Below the pieces are notes generated by a model. That model ran no database searches. It was given only the letters and a program-made list of their open reading frames with translations, and was not told the DNA's origin. DNA of 64,000 bases, taken from Rhodocollybia butyracea (Eukaryota; Basidiomycota; Agaricomycetes; Agaricales; Omphalotaceae). The position numbers and the translations under genes were made by a program. The DNA is taken from contig JADNRY010000004.1 in assembly GCA_015501585.1 (NCBI GenBank), forward strand, positions 496,001 to 560,000, in the 5' to 3' direction. Below, piece by piece: positions 10,554 through 22,212 of this stretch (position 1 is the stretch's first letter; every line of letters begins with the position of its first letter).

Positions 10554-13172
10554 TTTGTGAACAGATGGCTAGTGATGGTGGTGAGGCCAGATGTAGTTCA
10601 ACCCACACATATCTGTTCGTGACAATAGATCTTTCCCGCGAATTTTGACGTAATTTTAATCGATGCATCAATGTGGCAATTAGGCCTAAAACAGACCCCT
10701 CTAGGTACACGGCCAGACGCTCAGATGCGCTTGGTTTATCTGCCGGCCGCAGTGCCACACATCAATCTTATTTTTGACCTATTCTTTAAAAAATTTAACC
10801 CAAACTTCAAACAGCGTAGATAGCACTAGAACGCAAATTTTATTAGTTTTACACTTCAGCGACCACTTGGCTGCACCTGGGACGAACCCTCCACGCTCAT
10901 CTGTCATCATTCCAGAAGCCAAACGACCACGAGACCGCTTGCACGTGTTGGCTCGTGTTGGTTCATCGCCGTCGCTTTCTTCATGAGTCCTTCTCTGTCC
11001 TTCTTCCTTCCTCTCCTTTGCATTCCGATTCCGAATTTTCATGGCCTTCTTCAAGCTTCACCTTTCGATTCATTCGAGTCATGCAAGTGTTCAAGCCAGC
11101 AAGTAGTTCTCAAGCATACAGGCTCAAGAATCAAGATACAAATATGTAACACTAACGTCCTTCAAGTCAACTTCAAGTCATGATAGCTTCAAGAAATTAT
11201 TCAACACGTTCGGAGAACGACTACAAATAGTAATATCCAAACCCTTCAAGACACTCAAGTATCTCAATATCTCAAGGCTTCCCTTCCAACCTTTGAAGTG
11301 AGGTAGGTTTTTTCGCTAATTTTTCATCCTGTGGATCAAAGCAAGGTAACTCTGTTTTCTTCTTTGCATCGTTGGTATGAATATGCCGCACAGCGTTTGT
11401 GCAGTACGACTACAGATAGCATAGCTAGTAGTGTGCAATACAATATATATTCTTTTGGCTGCAAACTATCGGGGCACTCGGAATAAGAACCGGGGACAAG
11501 CGGAATAGGATTTGGAAATAATCGGAAAGGCACATCACGTTGTAACAGCAATTGGTCCCAGAGACGATCCGTTTGCTTCCTGGGACTGATTTGATCCCCA
11601 GTACTGTTGCTCACTTTGACCCTTAGCATCAAAACAATAAAGCCACGCACCAGCGGCTTTGGGTTCAACTCAGTTTAATAGATTGGGCTAGCTGTGTAGT
11701 GGTAGTGGTAGTATAACCGACGTGGTCCCATAGGTGATGTCGAAAATCAAGAAACCTCGTAAAGCGGAAGCAAATTTACGAAGAGATTGTCGGGAAAGTC
11801 CCTGAAAGTCCTCGTTCAAGCATCGATGACTACAGATGTTACCACATCGACGGCCCGGCCCCGGAAAAGATCCTAGCCCATTTCCGGATATTCCTCGTAC
11901 TTAGTTGCGAGGGACAAGCGAGGGATCTCTCGGTTGAGGTTAACTCTTTCGGCAATCAAGGGCTTCATACCTCAGCAAGCGGGCCTACAGTCAATCGAGC
12001 ACGACGCGGTCCTTGGGTACGAGATTACTTCGTGCCACCCTGTACCAGGCCCTCCATCATATCATTCATGATCTGGGCCTCAGTGAGCGCTATCAGCTCG
12101 ACCCTACTACTGGGAGTGGATGCATCTATTGGTGTTACGGCCATTGACGCCTTTACCTCTAAAGGCTGGATTGCTCAACGAAGCTCAGCCCAGGTCTATT
12201 ATTTGGCCGCAGGTATTCGTCAGGAGAGGCACTATCTTGACATGCCTAAACAGGGTGTGCATTCTATTAAGTTTACTATTAAGAGCAACTTAAGTACTTA
12301 GTAGAACTCTTCTCCGAACATTAGTGTCGTTCAAGCTACCTCCTTAAAGACTTGTTGAACTCGCCTTAGACTTACCGTCTCTATTTATCAGCTTATACAC
12401 CTCTCGGACTTGACAAATTTGGAAGCAGTGTCATGAGGACAAAATGTTTTTGACAATCAAATCACAGATAAACAAGCCGACGAATACGTCAGGAGATTGG
12501 AAGAGATTGGATCATTGATGTCACGTCTTATCGACGCGTCGCGTAAATGAATACGATTACGGACAGAGCTAGACAGAGCACTAGCCTGCTCCTTCGATCT
12601 ACTATAAAAGTCGGGAAAAACCCCTTGAATTCTACGGAATAAGTAATTTTGGACAGATAGATAGAGAGAATATAATTGATTGAATTTGTCCTCATTTGCT
12701 GTTTATGCATCATAAGTCAGAGGCTAGCAAAGAGATCTGGACTAGATACTGACTAGATACGACTGTTCGCAGCTGTCCGCCTCGCTATTCACTTACATTT
12801 CCACGCCGCGCCTGCTTCTGTTCCCGCCACTGCCCCCATTTCCTCCTACTAGCGCTCATAAGTGTCTCCCACGCTCTCGTCGCACCACTCGGCTACTACT
12901 CGTCGCCCCGCCTGTTTCGTCTATCCTTATATTCCTCTCACCACTAGTTACTCGCCAAGAGTCACTTCCGCCCACACTCCCTATTACGCCTCTGACTACT
13001 ATTATTCCCGTTTAACTAGTACTCATGCTTATACATGTAGATTGCACTTACAAGTAATACTTACTCCTTGAATACGAGTTGTTTGTCCGGAGTACACCTT
13101 CGAGGAACGTACTCACAAGTTCCACAACATCTTTGAGTATGTTAGAGAACCCTTTCCAGTAATGAGGATAGA
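10554..13172. other. 2.6-kb stretch without a recognisable gene
   Basis: Several short open frames exist on both strands (for example 11336-11668 minus, 12032-12301 plus), but none shows a domain or consistent splicing. 11080-11290 is rich in CAAG/CTTCAAG motifs; 12780-13020 is strongly C/T-biased on the plus strand. From about 13105 the flank of APH copy 2 begins. Old transposon debris is possible, but I see no diagnostic motif. Confidence 0.4.
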
Positions 13173-13970
13173 TCAGACCAAGGTTCCCGGCGATTTTCGA
13201 AAGAGCCTAGGGAACCGTCTAACGGGGTTACTAGCAACATTTGCCCTCATTGGCCCAACTTTGTAGGACTGCGTAATCGAACCAGGGGGGGGGGAGGGTA
13301 CGCACCCGAGTATTCCCAGTTGACCAGTTGAACAACCAAACACGATCGTTGTCATCGAGCTTGATGTTACGCACATGGACATCATTAACTAGAGGATTAC
13401 CAGACCCTACTGGCTGTGGGAATTTGGGGGGACTTCCACAGGTGCCCCATGCACGGTACTACAGTCGCACCGGGTGGGAGCAGTAGTATGTACCCCTACA
13501 GAGAAGTGGTAGCCCAGTCGCCGTACCATCAAACGGTCCAGGTATGTCAGGATTTGGTAGTGCAACGCTCTTTGCCGGGTGAATATACCACCAGAGAGTA
13601 CACATGGTGCACAGCTTGCGCCAAATGCTCAACGTCGGCCAACAATGTATCAGGGTCTGCCCAGAGATAAAATCTATCACTATCCAGTGCAAATCCAGTG
13701 GCGAAGAATCCTCGCGATCCACGACTTCTCGGATGTGAGGGATTGGAATGCTGGCATGTTCTGCCGCATACTGCATTGTGAATGCCTCATGCTGATCTGG
13801 GTATTGCACCAGCTTGGCTACAGCATCAGGAGTGATGCGACACACCTGTGCAGCGCCCATAACGTCGAGATCCTTGTTATAGCCAACTGACTGTCTTCCT
13901 GTGATTAGCTCGTACACTTGGTCGTTGGTAGGTCTGTATATTGAAGGTAGGATTCGAAAACCTGATCCAT
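13173..13970 (-). pseudogene. APH-like kinase, copy 2, internally deleted
   Basis: Same family as copies at 9721 and 30615. The N-terminal half is recognisable from VGYNKDLDVMGAAQV through WIVIDFISGQTLIHCW to PDIPGPFDG. It then lacks about 60 bp of the middle, including the stretch that reads LKNHQELV in copy 1, and the catalytic block is damaged: a small deletion removes the CH of FCHND, leaving NDVHVRNI. A poly-G tract (13286-13294) disrupts the YPP segment. This is the most decayed of the three copies. The start equivalent (13970) is also changed. It cannot be an active kinase. Confidence 0.65.
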
Positions 13971-14054
13971 CGTTGGTATTTACGTCACAAAGGGCCGGCC
14001 GCGGCTCGGACGAGCATTTCCAACTTTGTTCTTCCTCTCACTTGTCGAAAAAGA

Positions 14055-15143
14055 ATGAAGCTGCATCGTCCATCTAACATAGAAGACAATTCCTGTACTG
14101 CTTCTTTGGAAGACTTTGCTCATATCAGCTTTATTGCAGAAGGTGGCTACGGTGAGTTACCTGCCCTTTCAGTGTGACGGCTAATGGACGAATCACAAGT
14201 GAAGTGGAAAAATATGAGTCCAACTGGCGGACTCGTTCAATGATTGAATACGAACACAAACCCTACCAATTTCCCAAAGAACATCCTTGCATCCCGTGTG
14301 TATATGCATATGGTACAAAGATGATAACTGGCCTCCGATTTCCCGTCATCGTCATGGAACTTCTTGGATCAACTGTTGGAAATCGCTTTCGTCAATCTAG
14401 ACACGAACTCAACGTTGAAAGGGCAGTCCAACTGGGTCTCGGAATTGTGTGTCTGCGGTCATCAAGCAAGTGCTTCGCTGGTTGTGTTTATAGCTTACCG
14501 CAGTGGAGTACACTCCCAGCAGGGTTCTATTCATAGATGCATGATTTTTTACTTGGAACTGCGATCCAGCCAGGAAACTTTCTCTTTGGACAAGACGATC
14601 AGCCTAGCCGCGACACTGTGCACATAATAGACTTTAGCCTTGCATGCAACATGTATTTTGCGCCTGGTAATGGGCGTGCATTTCGGTCAAGGTACGCATA
14701 TCATATCATATCGCCATGAGACAGCAGGAGAAAGCCTTATGTATCCCGGCGCGATGATCTTCGAACACTCTCGTACATATTGGTTTGACCCTTCAGGACC
14801 CTTCCCTTGAGAAAAATCGTCAGGAGGCACTAAGAAACATCGCAACAAGCGCACCGAACAAAAAAAGAACGCTCCCGGACACCAGCGAGATTATGCCAGG
14901 GTTCAAGAGGTCCCACTGCTTCTCTCTCGAGTGGAGTGAAGATCCGTACTATGCGAAACCAGCTATCTGTTATCGCCGGGTCCGGTACGACCTATAACTG
15001 GAGCGAAGAAGCAAGAGTGCTATATGACCTTCAGCTGGGGTGACGAAGGTGAAGCGGAAACAGAAGAAACCAAACCAATCTCTCTCCCGTCGGAAGAGGT
15101 TGACGATCCGGCGAGGCGATCTGACTTGGCGCTTTCTGTGTAA
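14055..15143 (+). pseudogene. Casein kinase 1-like protein kinase, decayed
   Basis: Recognisable CK1-family landmarks appear in order but in changing frames. These are a glycine-loop-like FIAEGGYG (14130-14150), an intron, YEHKPYQF, a hinge-like FPVIVMELLGSTV, AVQLGLGI, IHR at 14529, PGNFLFGQDD, IIDFSLAC (the DFG position reads DFS) and SRRDDLRTL. The last is typical of CK1 helix F (RRDDLE). The catalytic loop HRD is broken: after IHR about 24 bases encode unrelated residues (CMIFYLEL) before the PGN motif resumes in a different frame. The C-terminal extension (ITGAKKQECYM...) stays open to the stop at 15141. Pseudogene of a fungal-expanded CK1-like family rather than a housekeeping CK1. Confidence 0.55.
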
Positions 15144-15934
15144 AGAAACCTTGGAATATGAACCTAAACTTCGAAGCCCAGACCCAAGCTACTATCATCG
15201 TACTAATGACAACGAGGAGTTTCCCTTTCGCCCGACCATTGCGCCCAGCGTTTCTTGCTCTGGTGATCAAGTCAAGTTAAACCTGGACCCACTGACTCGA
15301 CGTACAAACGAAGTAAAGGGTATTGCAAGTGAACGTAGGGCATGCTTCCGACTGTTCCCTTCAGTATGCAATCTGTATATTAATGATCTCTTTGTCTACG
15401 ATGTTGCTCCATATCGGGGTGTTTTCCTATTCAGCCCCAAACTCAGAGGGATATGTACGACTTCGTAAAATTAGATATGAAGCTTAAGCTTCTGATCGAA
15501 AGCAATTTCGTTTGGCTGACAGGAACAATCCCCAGAAACTCAGGTGCAACTCGGAGACAAACCGCATAGGCCAACGCCGAGAAATCTTTAGACACTTAGA
15601 TGGGAATCAAAAAAACGCCGGTTGTGTTTTGGATGGAGAGTCCTATAAATACAGTTATCCGTCCAATGCAAGTTGAGTGTATATATGCTTTACTTTATGA
15701 TAAAACCTACCTTCCTTCCATAGAGGAACCAAAGCAAAGGTGACTGACAGTCTGAACCTTTCGATTATCAATTTCCTTTGTAATAACTTATTCTTCCTTC
15801 TTCCTCCACGCTGATTCTGACTCCTGAGAATGCAATCAAAAAAACGTTACAAAAATTCAAGCCTTTGTACTATAATAAAATAAGTTGCTAATAAGTATGG
15901 ATAATAAAATAAGTTAAGTATATGTGAGTATGTG
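15144..15934. other. Intergenic, A/T-rich downstream flank
   Basis: A 142-codon open frame (15040-15468) overlaps the CK1 remnant in another frame and has no recognisable domain. 15840-15930 contains a short repeated ataataaaataagttgctaa-like motif. No gene recognised. Confidence 0.4.
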
Positions 15935-17165
15935 TTACACTGATTCGACGCTGTCAACTTTTTCTTTAGAAGTGGCCGACGACAAATTTCGTGCATGTAA
16001 GTGACGCGCATCCATAAACTCTCGCTGGGCCGAAGGGATCACTGAGGAAATTAGTTGAAAAATAGCAAAAAAAAGGAAGGCAACGATTGAATAGACTCAC
16101 CTCGAGCATAATCTGCAAGGAATATTTCATACAGTAGCACTCCGAATATGGTTGCAGGGAAAGCGGTGAGCGCTGCGATGGCAGCATACTTTCCCCCGAT
16201 CGCTATATATAAAGCAATCAAGAGGACAACCTCCATTAAAAACAAAACTTAACTAACCGGCCTTTCCATAGATCGTTACGGCTGCAAGGCGTCCCCCTAA
16301 ATCACGAGCAGGATTGATAGCCACTAGCATACACCATGTAAGTGCTCAGCCGAGGCCAAAATGGATCTCTTACATCCTATCCCAGAAGATCCCCAGATGG
16401 CAGCACACCTGGACATCGAGACGTCAAAAATTTGCAAAATGTAATAATAGGAGAGACCAACAAAGCCATCGCAAACACCCAAGGAGCAGAAGATGGTGGA
16501 ACAATTAGAGATGTTGGGTCAAGTGATCCCCATCTCACTATAGCCAAAAGAGTATCCTGTGTTAACAGTCATGATGAGCGAGTCTAGTTTCAGTCTGAAG
16601 TTATAAAGACACATACTGTGACAAACTCGTTCAAGAACACCCTCGCCAAGCTTGATCTAGGAAGAACATAAACTGCAAAAGCCCCCGCTGGCCCGGTCGA
16701 AGTAAACAGAGTCGACTCGAGAAGGTTCACACTGGCAAGCGCAAGTTCACTTTCTTTGATCATAGCGTACCACTGGGCATGGATCAAAAGACAAGCTACA
16801 TACGAACCAAGGATCTGGGCGATGATATATCTGCGGTATCAAACTGGTAAGATGCAAACTCTGGCAGTCACCGCACTTATTACTCTACTTTAGCCTGACT
16901 GAAGTAGGCTGGAAGATCGTAACATCCACAGACCAGGTGGAATCCCTTCTTTCATGGTTCAGTACCGATGATATCTAAATTTTAATCGGTTCATCTTTAG
17001 CCATCGATGAAGGGGCATTCTTCGCTGTCTACTTCGGTCAGGCTGAAGTGGAACAATAGAAGCGTGGTGAGTTAGACTGTTGGCCAGGATTCACCTTATA
17101 GCTTTTAACGGTGGGAAACCTCTGAATATGACCAACGCAACGCTGGTAGCCGGGTTAAAATGACC
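15935..17165 (-). pseudogene. Aquaglyceroporin gene, 3' part (separated by transposon from its 5' part)
   Basis: Read on the minus strand, this half begins at GGHFNPATSVALVIF (first NPA box). It continues with RGFPPLKAIR, then after an intron YIIAQILGSYVACLL, VFLNEFVT, DTLLAIVRWGSLDP, AAIWGSSGIGLAINPARDLG (second NPA box), KYAAIAALTAFPA and an ADYARV tail, and stops at 15935. The Asp right after NPAR (NPARD) is the position that marks glycerol-conducting channels. Introns restore each junction in frame (for example GTATGT...CACAG before DTLLA; GTAAGA...GCTAG giving GLAINPARD). The sequence stops making sense at 17166, where the 6-bp target duplication and the transposon end begin; the rest of the gene is at 25940-26431. 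The coding sequence itself carries no other break that I can see, so the insertion looks recent. Confidence 0.85.
16885..17051. repeat. Small inverted-repeat element (MITE-like) inside an aquaporin intron
   Basis: The ends 16885-16911 and 17025-17051 are inverted copies of each other (about 23 of 27 positions match; core AGCCTGACTGAAGTAG / CTACTTCGGTCAGGCT). The element makes this intron about 260 nt, against 45-70 nt for the other introns of the gene. No clear target duplication was identified. Confidence 0.5.
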
Positions 17166-17171
17166 CCCACT
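17166..17171 (+). repeat. Target-site duplication, left copy (CCCACT)
   Basis: CCCACT directly precedes the left terminus TATGCTG. The identical hexamer directly follows the right terminus at 25940-25945. Keeping one copy and removing the element gives the minus-strand codons for PTSGGHFNP, the conserved sequence around the first NPA box. Confidence 0.9.
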
Positions 17172-17406
17172 TATGCTGTTCAGAAGTGTGAATAAATACA
17201 TAGTCAATTTCTCGCAAGTTGTTAGTCAATTTCTCGCAAGTTGTTCATCAATTTCTCGCAAGTTGTTCATCAATTTCTCGCAAGTTCATTTTCTCACAAG
17301 TCCAATTTCTCGCAAGTTCAACTTTTCCCACATTTTCTCGCAAGTTGTTCTTCATTTTCTCGCAACTTCCGTTCATTTTCTCGCAACTTCAAATTTTCAC
17401 ATACAT
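17172..17406 (+). repeat. Left terminal inverted repeat built of a minisatellite
   Basis: After the unique tip (TATGCTGTTCAGAAGTG) the repeat consists mostly of the unit aatttctcgcaagttgtt with spacers, iterated roughly nine times with variants. It is matched in inverted orientation by 25705-25939. Long open frames through it are by-products of the repeat. Confidence 0.9.
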
Positions 17407-17771
17407 TTTCTCACCAAAGCCTCTGAAAGCCCGTAGTACTTATCTTTACACTTCAAGTAATTGATTAAACCAAGTAAACTAAACTAAAAGGCAACGAGCA
17501 ACTGTCTAAACTGTCCAGTAAATATGCATAAGAAGTAGACTAGGGAAGGTTCAACGATTAATAGACTAGGTATGGATTGAAGCCGGGGGAAGGAGAAGCT
17601 GAACGAGCGTATCTGAATGCAAAGATCGTGCAGGTAACTGCAGCTTCGTATGGTGAGTACAAAGCGGATATGAGTAGTGAAAATGAGCGAGATTGAACTG
17701 TTGAAAGTTCAGGAATCAGTGAACGCTGTCCAAGGCATATTTGTAAGTTATAAGAAAGGCAAACGGAGCCC
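17407..17771. other. Non-coding subterminal region of the transposon
   Basis: No gene seen. It holds the 3' flank of the gene ending at 17772. A minus-strand open frame (17558-17788) overlaps that gene's end and has no domain. Confidence 0.5.
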
Positions 17772-19508
17772 TCAAAAATTGAAGTCAATGGGTTTCGTCC
17801 CCCAAGTTGTGTACTGGTGGCTATACACCTTGTAATCTGGACTCCAATGGTCAGATCCTGGTGAAGGCGCTGCTTCTGGAGTCATAGGACGGCTAGCGGC
17901 ACCATCGTTCTTATCACTGGAGCCACCATCTGAGCCAGCAGCATCATCTGTGGCCCCACTTGTGCCGGGAGCATCAACAGGCTCTATATACGAAAGATGA
18001 ATTATGACGATGGCTTGCCTGAACTAAGAGAGCATACTGACCTAATGTATCATCTTCGTTGTCAGAGTCAACGGTTAGATCCAAGGTTTCTGTGAATAAA
18101 AAACCAATGAGACATTGAAACAACCGCCCCCGTTGGCTACGAAACTCACCAAGGATGACTTTTTGCTTCTTGCGTGGATGAATCGGTGATGGATCGGGCG
18201 AGCTTGTCAAATGTGTTACCACTTCCTCTTCAGAGCCAGATGACTCTATGCGAGCACGTTTTCGACTGTTTCGAACACTTCTGCGAGGCACAGGAGGGCT
18301 AGTTCCCCTTTCTGAGGGATCATCTCTGCCGCTGTCATCGGGATGCTGTGTAAGGATATCGTCCCAGCCATCTACTTCAATGATTTCGTGTCCATTCTTG
18401 TCTACAGCATTCTCTGCCAATGCCTTGAGGTCTTTAGGATTAATCGCTGTACGTGATGCTGCGTTTATGGTTCAGTGAACAGACTAAAGTCGTTGTAATG
18501 ATCGACTTACTAAACACCAATACAGATCCTCGCCACCCTGCAGTGGGTCTCCGAGAATATTGCCGAGCAGCGTCACCGTTAGGAATAGTAAGGCCGGTTA
18601 GTTGAATACGGCGGTCTTGGCGTGTGCATAAAAGAACAGAGGGTCGTCCTCTCAAATCATTTTCTCCTTCTTCCATCAAGAGCTGAATCGCTGGAAGCTC
18701 CTCTACGAGTTTCTCGAGCACCGTTTCCTTGTCCCACACCATATCAAACTCAATCCCAGTGGTAGAGTTGATCACTGCAAGACCTTGATTCTGATACGCC
18801 CGGAGAGAAACCAAGGTAAGGATGTGTGTGCCGTTGACTTTCTTTGGGAGAGCAAAGTAGCGACTTCCCAGCTGGACAGCATGGGCCGCAGCGGCATCTT
18901 CGTTATCCTACAACATAAGAGCAAGAGGTGAGAATTTTGTTTGTGAAACCATATAATACACATACAACAGCGATAATGCCTTCAGGTAAGCAAAGGATTG
19001 ATTCCACCAAGAAGGTAGTACTTTGAGCCTTCTACGAGAATAAGCAATTGGCCGTATGAAAAAACACTTATGAAAGACTTACTGCCTTTCCTTTGCCCTT
19101 TTTAGAACCAGAGACACGTCTTCCCCCTACCATCTTGGATGGCTTCTGCTTGGGACGAAGTCCGCGTGACATTTCTGCCTGAGCTGTAGCATACTCGTCA
19201 TCACTGTCTGGGATAGTTTCAGGCTTCACAAGCAGCTTGTTGGTGGTCAAGCTGTTAATGAGAGCATCGGCGTCCTTGTCTTCAGTAAACTTTCGAAGCT
19301 TATTCATAGTCAAATGTGAGTTTAAAACCTCTGAGTCGGTACTTTCGTCCTTAGCGTCGTCGCTGGGAGGAGCAAGTGGACCACGGCCACGATGGCCTTT
19401 GCGCCCTGTGGAGTTCCGTGGTTTGGGGCTGTTCTTGTGATAAGCACTACTGGTTGTTTTTGTGGAGAGCTGTTTTCTCCGATTTTTTAAAGGGCCGCCT
19501 GTGCCCAT
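17772..19508 (-). CDS. Transposon-borne uncharacterised protein (charged, nuclear-type)
   Basis: Minus strand, start MGTGGPLKNRRKQ at 19508, end WGTKPIDFNF at 17772, with about five introns. The N-terminal 145 residues are basic and acidic by turns (STGRKGHRGRG, PDSDDEY, KKGKGKA). The middle part is compact and hydrophobic enough to fold (DAAAAHAVQLGSRYFALPKK, LRAYQNQGLAVINS, WDKETVLEKLVEELPAIQLL, LCTRQDRRIQLTG). The C-terminal third is low-complexity and acidic with an SRKRAR-like basic stretch that could be a nuclear localisation signal. I do not recognise a domain. Its position in the element, same strand as the dioxygenase and transposase and 178 bp after the dioxygenase stop, suggests a role in transposition, DNA targeting or in partnering the dioxygenase, which is inference. 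Confidence 0.65.
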
Positions 19509-19685
19509 GTTAAGTCAAGAAATGAAAGAAAGGAAATGTGTGATGGCGTGGGATTTGTTAAATTGAACCTTTAGACCTGGAGTCCAGATCATAAACCTTT
19601 TCGAGCTCACAGAGCTGAATGAGTGTTTAATTCACCAGTATATACTTATAGCTATTTCTAATTACAAAGTACAAGTACGAACTAA

Positions 19686-21530
19686 CTAGTTACCCTTCCA
19701 GTTACCTGCTTGAATATCAGCCCATTTTGAGAACTTACGCAGTCCGCTCTCCCACCTCTCTCGTCGCTCAGCGTTGCGTTTCGAGCGTTGAGATGCAGTA
19801 GCATGAGCCTTGAAACGAATGTCGCTTCGAAAGCCGTTCTCGACCCAGCGGAAAAGTCCTGCAGAGGAGTATTGAACAAAGGAGTAACGCTCCTCGCCAG
19901 GAGCAACGGGGACATTGGAGTGCACAAGGAGAGCTGAAGGGATAAGGATGGTTGAGCCTGGCGGGAACCTGATGTAAAGCCCAAGGTCCCAGAGTATAAG
20001 ATGCCCTCCCCGCGTGTAGTCAAACTTGCCCAAGGCCGTGATGGAGCACCAGCCAAAGCAAAGGTTTGCAGCGTCGACATGAGGGAAGGTGATGGATTGG
20101 GGGCCAAAATTGATTGTGCATGCTGCCCATGCGTTGTTTCGAAACAGACGACGGAGGTTTGGATTCCACTCAAAGAGCTTATCCAGATTAGCTGTGCAGT
20201 AGATATAGCACTGATATGCGTAAGCCATGAAAAGGGCTAGTGTTTACATCAGGGTTTTGCCAAAAATTGAAGGCTAACACTCACAGTTGGCGAAGCCAGA
20301 TATCCGTGCAAAGCAGTTGAGGCTGAGGAGGGCAGACATGATGCCGAATGCTGCTGCATTTGTTTGCTTCAAATTTCCTGGCTCCTAGGGAAGGAGTTAG
20401 CCAAGAACAATCTGTGAAGAGCGAAGGCTTACCTGCGGTCCTCCCCCAAAACTCACGCCGAAGGCAACGGCGGGACAGTCAGCACGGCGGTGGTTCGTTT
20501 GCTTTTCGCTGAACGTCAGATCCTTGCGAGCTTCCCGAATGGCTTCGGTGGCCGGCTCGTTGACTGTCTCCAGCCAGTTGGTGTCTTGCGGGTTGCCGCC
20601 AACAACCCCGGTAACAACACCGTCGGAATCGAGAAGCGCGTATGTTTGTCTAAACGGAGGCTGATGAGATGTAATAACAATATAAGCTGAAGAAACACGC
20701 ACCCAGATTCCGCAACAAACTCAACCAGTCCTTGCGCCTCAAGCTCTGCAGCCGAGCTATGAACGCGGTCAAGCTCCTGCTTTTTTCCCGTGTAGCCGCC
20801 TGAGCCGATCTGAGCGTCCTCCGTCAGAGAAAAGCCCTCCAGTGTGAGCGACGCTGAGGACAGCATGCGTTGCTGAGCATGCTCAGAGACCTCCCGTTGT
20901 CTATCCCCAGCCTTTTCAGCACGAAGAAGCTTCCGTTTCTCGCGATTTTTGGAATCCTTGGCCACGTTCTTCTCCTTCTTGGTGCGATGAGGGCCAATCT
21001 CGCCGCGTAAGCCAGCCGGAAGAGGCTGGAACAAAGACGGAGGCTTGGGAACGAGGTCAAGGAGGGAGCGGTACGGCGAGGTGTTACCCACGGCAGGATT
21101 CACATGAGCGAGCGGGCCATTGAGCTGAGAAGCGCGTCTGCCGTTGGCTTGGGAAGTGGATTCGGGGCTGAGGAGGTTTTCCGACTGGAGGCTGGGCAGG
21201 CTGTCGACTTCCGGGTTGTCCTGGAGATCGGTGGACATTTCGGCCGCTTCCTGCGCACGTATCTGCTCCGAAAGTCGTTCTGTAAGCCTGAACGGCCTCC
21301 TGGTGTGTACAGGCTCCATAGCCTGAGCTTTGAGTCCGTCGATGCCCCAAGGCGAGTATTCGCGTCCAGTTCGTGTCCCTAAGAAGCATCGTCAGAATGT
21401 TGCGCAGCTAATAGGATACACGTAGATGTTCTCCTGGTGTTGAGCGAAAAGCTCGATGCCCCAAACGCAAAAGGCTGCCAACAGTTTGGCTCCAAAGTAG
21501 GACCCTCCCTGCCAGCGCCACCCATTGCAT
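19686..21530 (-). CDS. TET/JBP-like 2-oxoglutarate/Fe(II) dioxygenase (fungal transposon type)
   Basis: Minus strand, about five exons. The N-terminal 250 residues are low-complexity with a Lys/Arg-rich segment (KKEKNVAKDSKNREKRKLLR). The catalytic double-stranded beta-helix follows: GVSFGGGP, an intron, EPGNL...LNCFARISGFA, then FGPQSITFPHVDAANL with the HxD iron ligands (H at 20079-20081, D at 20073-20075), GKFDYTRGGHLILWDL, FPPGSTILIPSA, the distal His in LVHSNVP (19920-19922) and the 2-oxoglutarate-binding Arg region EERYSFVQYSS, ending with a basic tail. This layout is that of the fungal TET/JBP family, whose studied relatives oxidise 5-methylcytosine or thymine in DNA. All metal and cosubstrate residues are present. 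The start is uncertain: ATG at 21530 plus an intron (GTGTAT...TTCTTAG) joins in frame to GREYSPWGIDG; a later Met lies at 21319. Activity is inferred, not shown. Confidence 0.8.
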
Positions 21531-22212
21531 CTGGGAACATATAACGAGCATACAGACACACAGGAAAGAAAGAACAGAGAGATAAAAAAACCATGCTTAC
21601 CCATGAGAAGAAAAGGAGGCCGTGTTGTGGTTGTAGTTGAAGGTTGAAGAGAGAACAGTCAACGTGATTGCCTGTAGCGCCCGATGTCACCTGATGTGAC
21701 AGCGCGTGCACTCAGAACGAGAACAGCGACACAATCGCCTTATCATGACTGGCTCGGCCGCCCCACCTTTTTATAAACATTGGAGAGCAACCGTTGAAGG
21801 TTGTGCTAAATACTTTCGCTGAAGATCTAGCCATCTAACTTTTTCACTGCCATATTAACTAGAAAATGATGTTAGTAAAGTAGGTACATAGAATATTTGC
21901 ATTCAGAATGTTTGGCCACTGCAAGAATAAGTACTCAAACTTAAAAAAGAAATGAAGAAATAACTATTGAAGTAGAAAAACTACTTACTGTGCACAGAGG
22001 CTTCATTAATGCCTTTGTCTCAATACAATACCAAGGCCGCCTCAGCTTGGGTTCAAACCAACGGCTTTCAACGAATGGCATCGGCGTAAGATTGCATAAC
22101 GACGGTCAGTAACCTCCAATCCCTCGGTACAATTGAGAGCTTTGCAGAAAAGCTCAGGTGTGTTGGCAGTCTCACAGACGAGAGCGGAAAGCAGGTATAT
22201 TCAACAACCAAA
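21531..22212. other. Transposon interior between dioxygenase and transposase genes
   Basis: Contains the presumed promoter of the dioxygenase gene and the 3' flank of the transposase gene. A/T-rich around 21830-21990. No additional gene recognised; an 89-codon plus-strand frame at 22158 is antisense to the transposase C-terminus. Confidence 0.5.

Noticed and set aside
12032..12301. Possible retroelement or transposase ORF (89 aa)
   Set aside because: No catalytic or zinc motif could be found in any of the three frames; it is left as unassigned sequence.
17173..17464. Three overlapping 61-87 codon open frames rich in FSQ and ISRK in the terminal repeats (also at 25638-26055)
   Set aside because: They are by-products of the 18-bp minisatellite read in several frames. 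The same peptides occur in more than one frame, and there is no start context.
21104..21382. Plus-strand open frames inside the dioxygenase gene (for example 92 aa)
   Set aside because: They are antisense to the Ser/Pro/Lys-rich N-terminal exon; long antisense frames are expected there.
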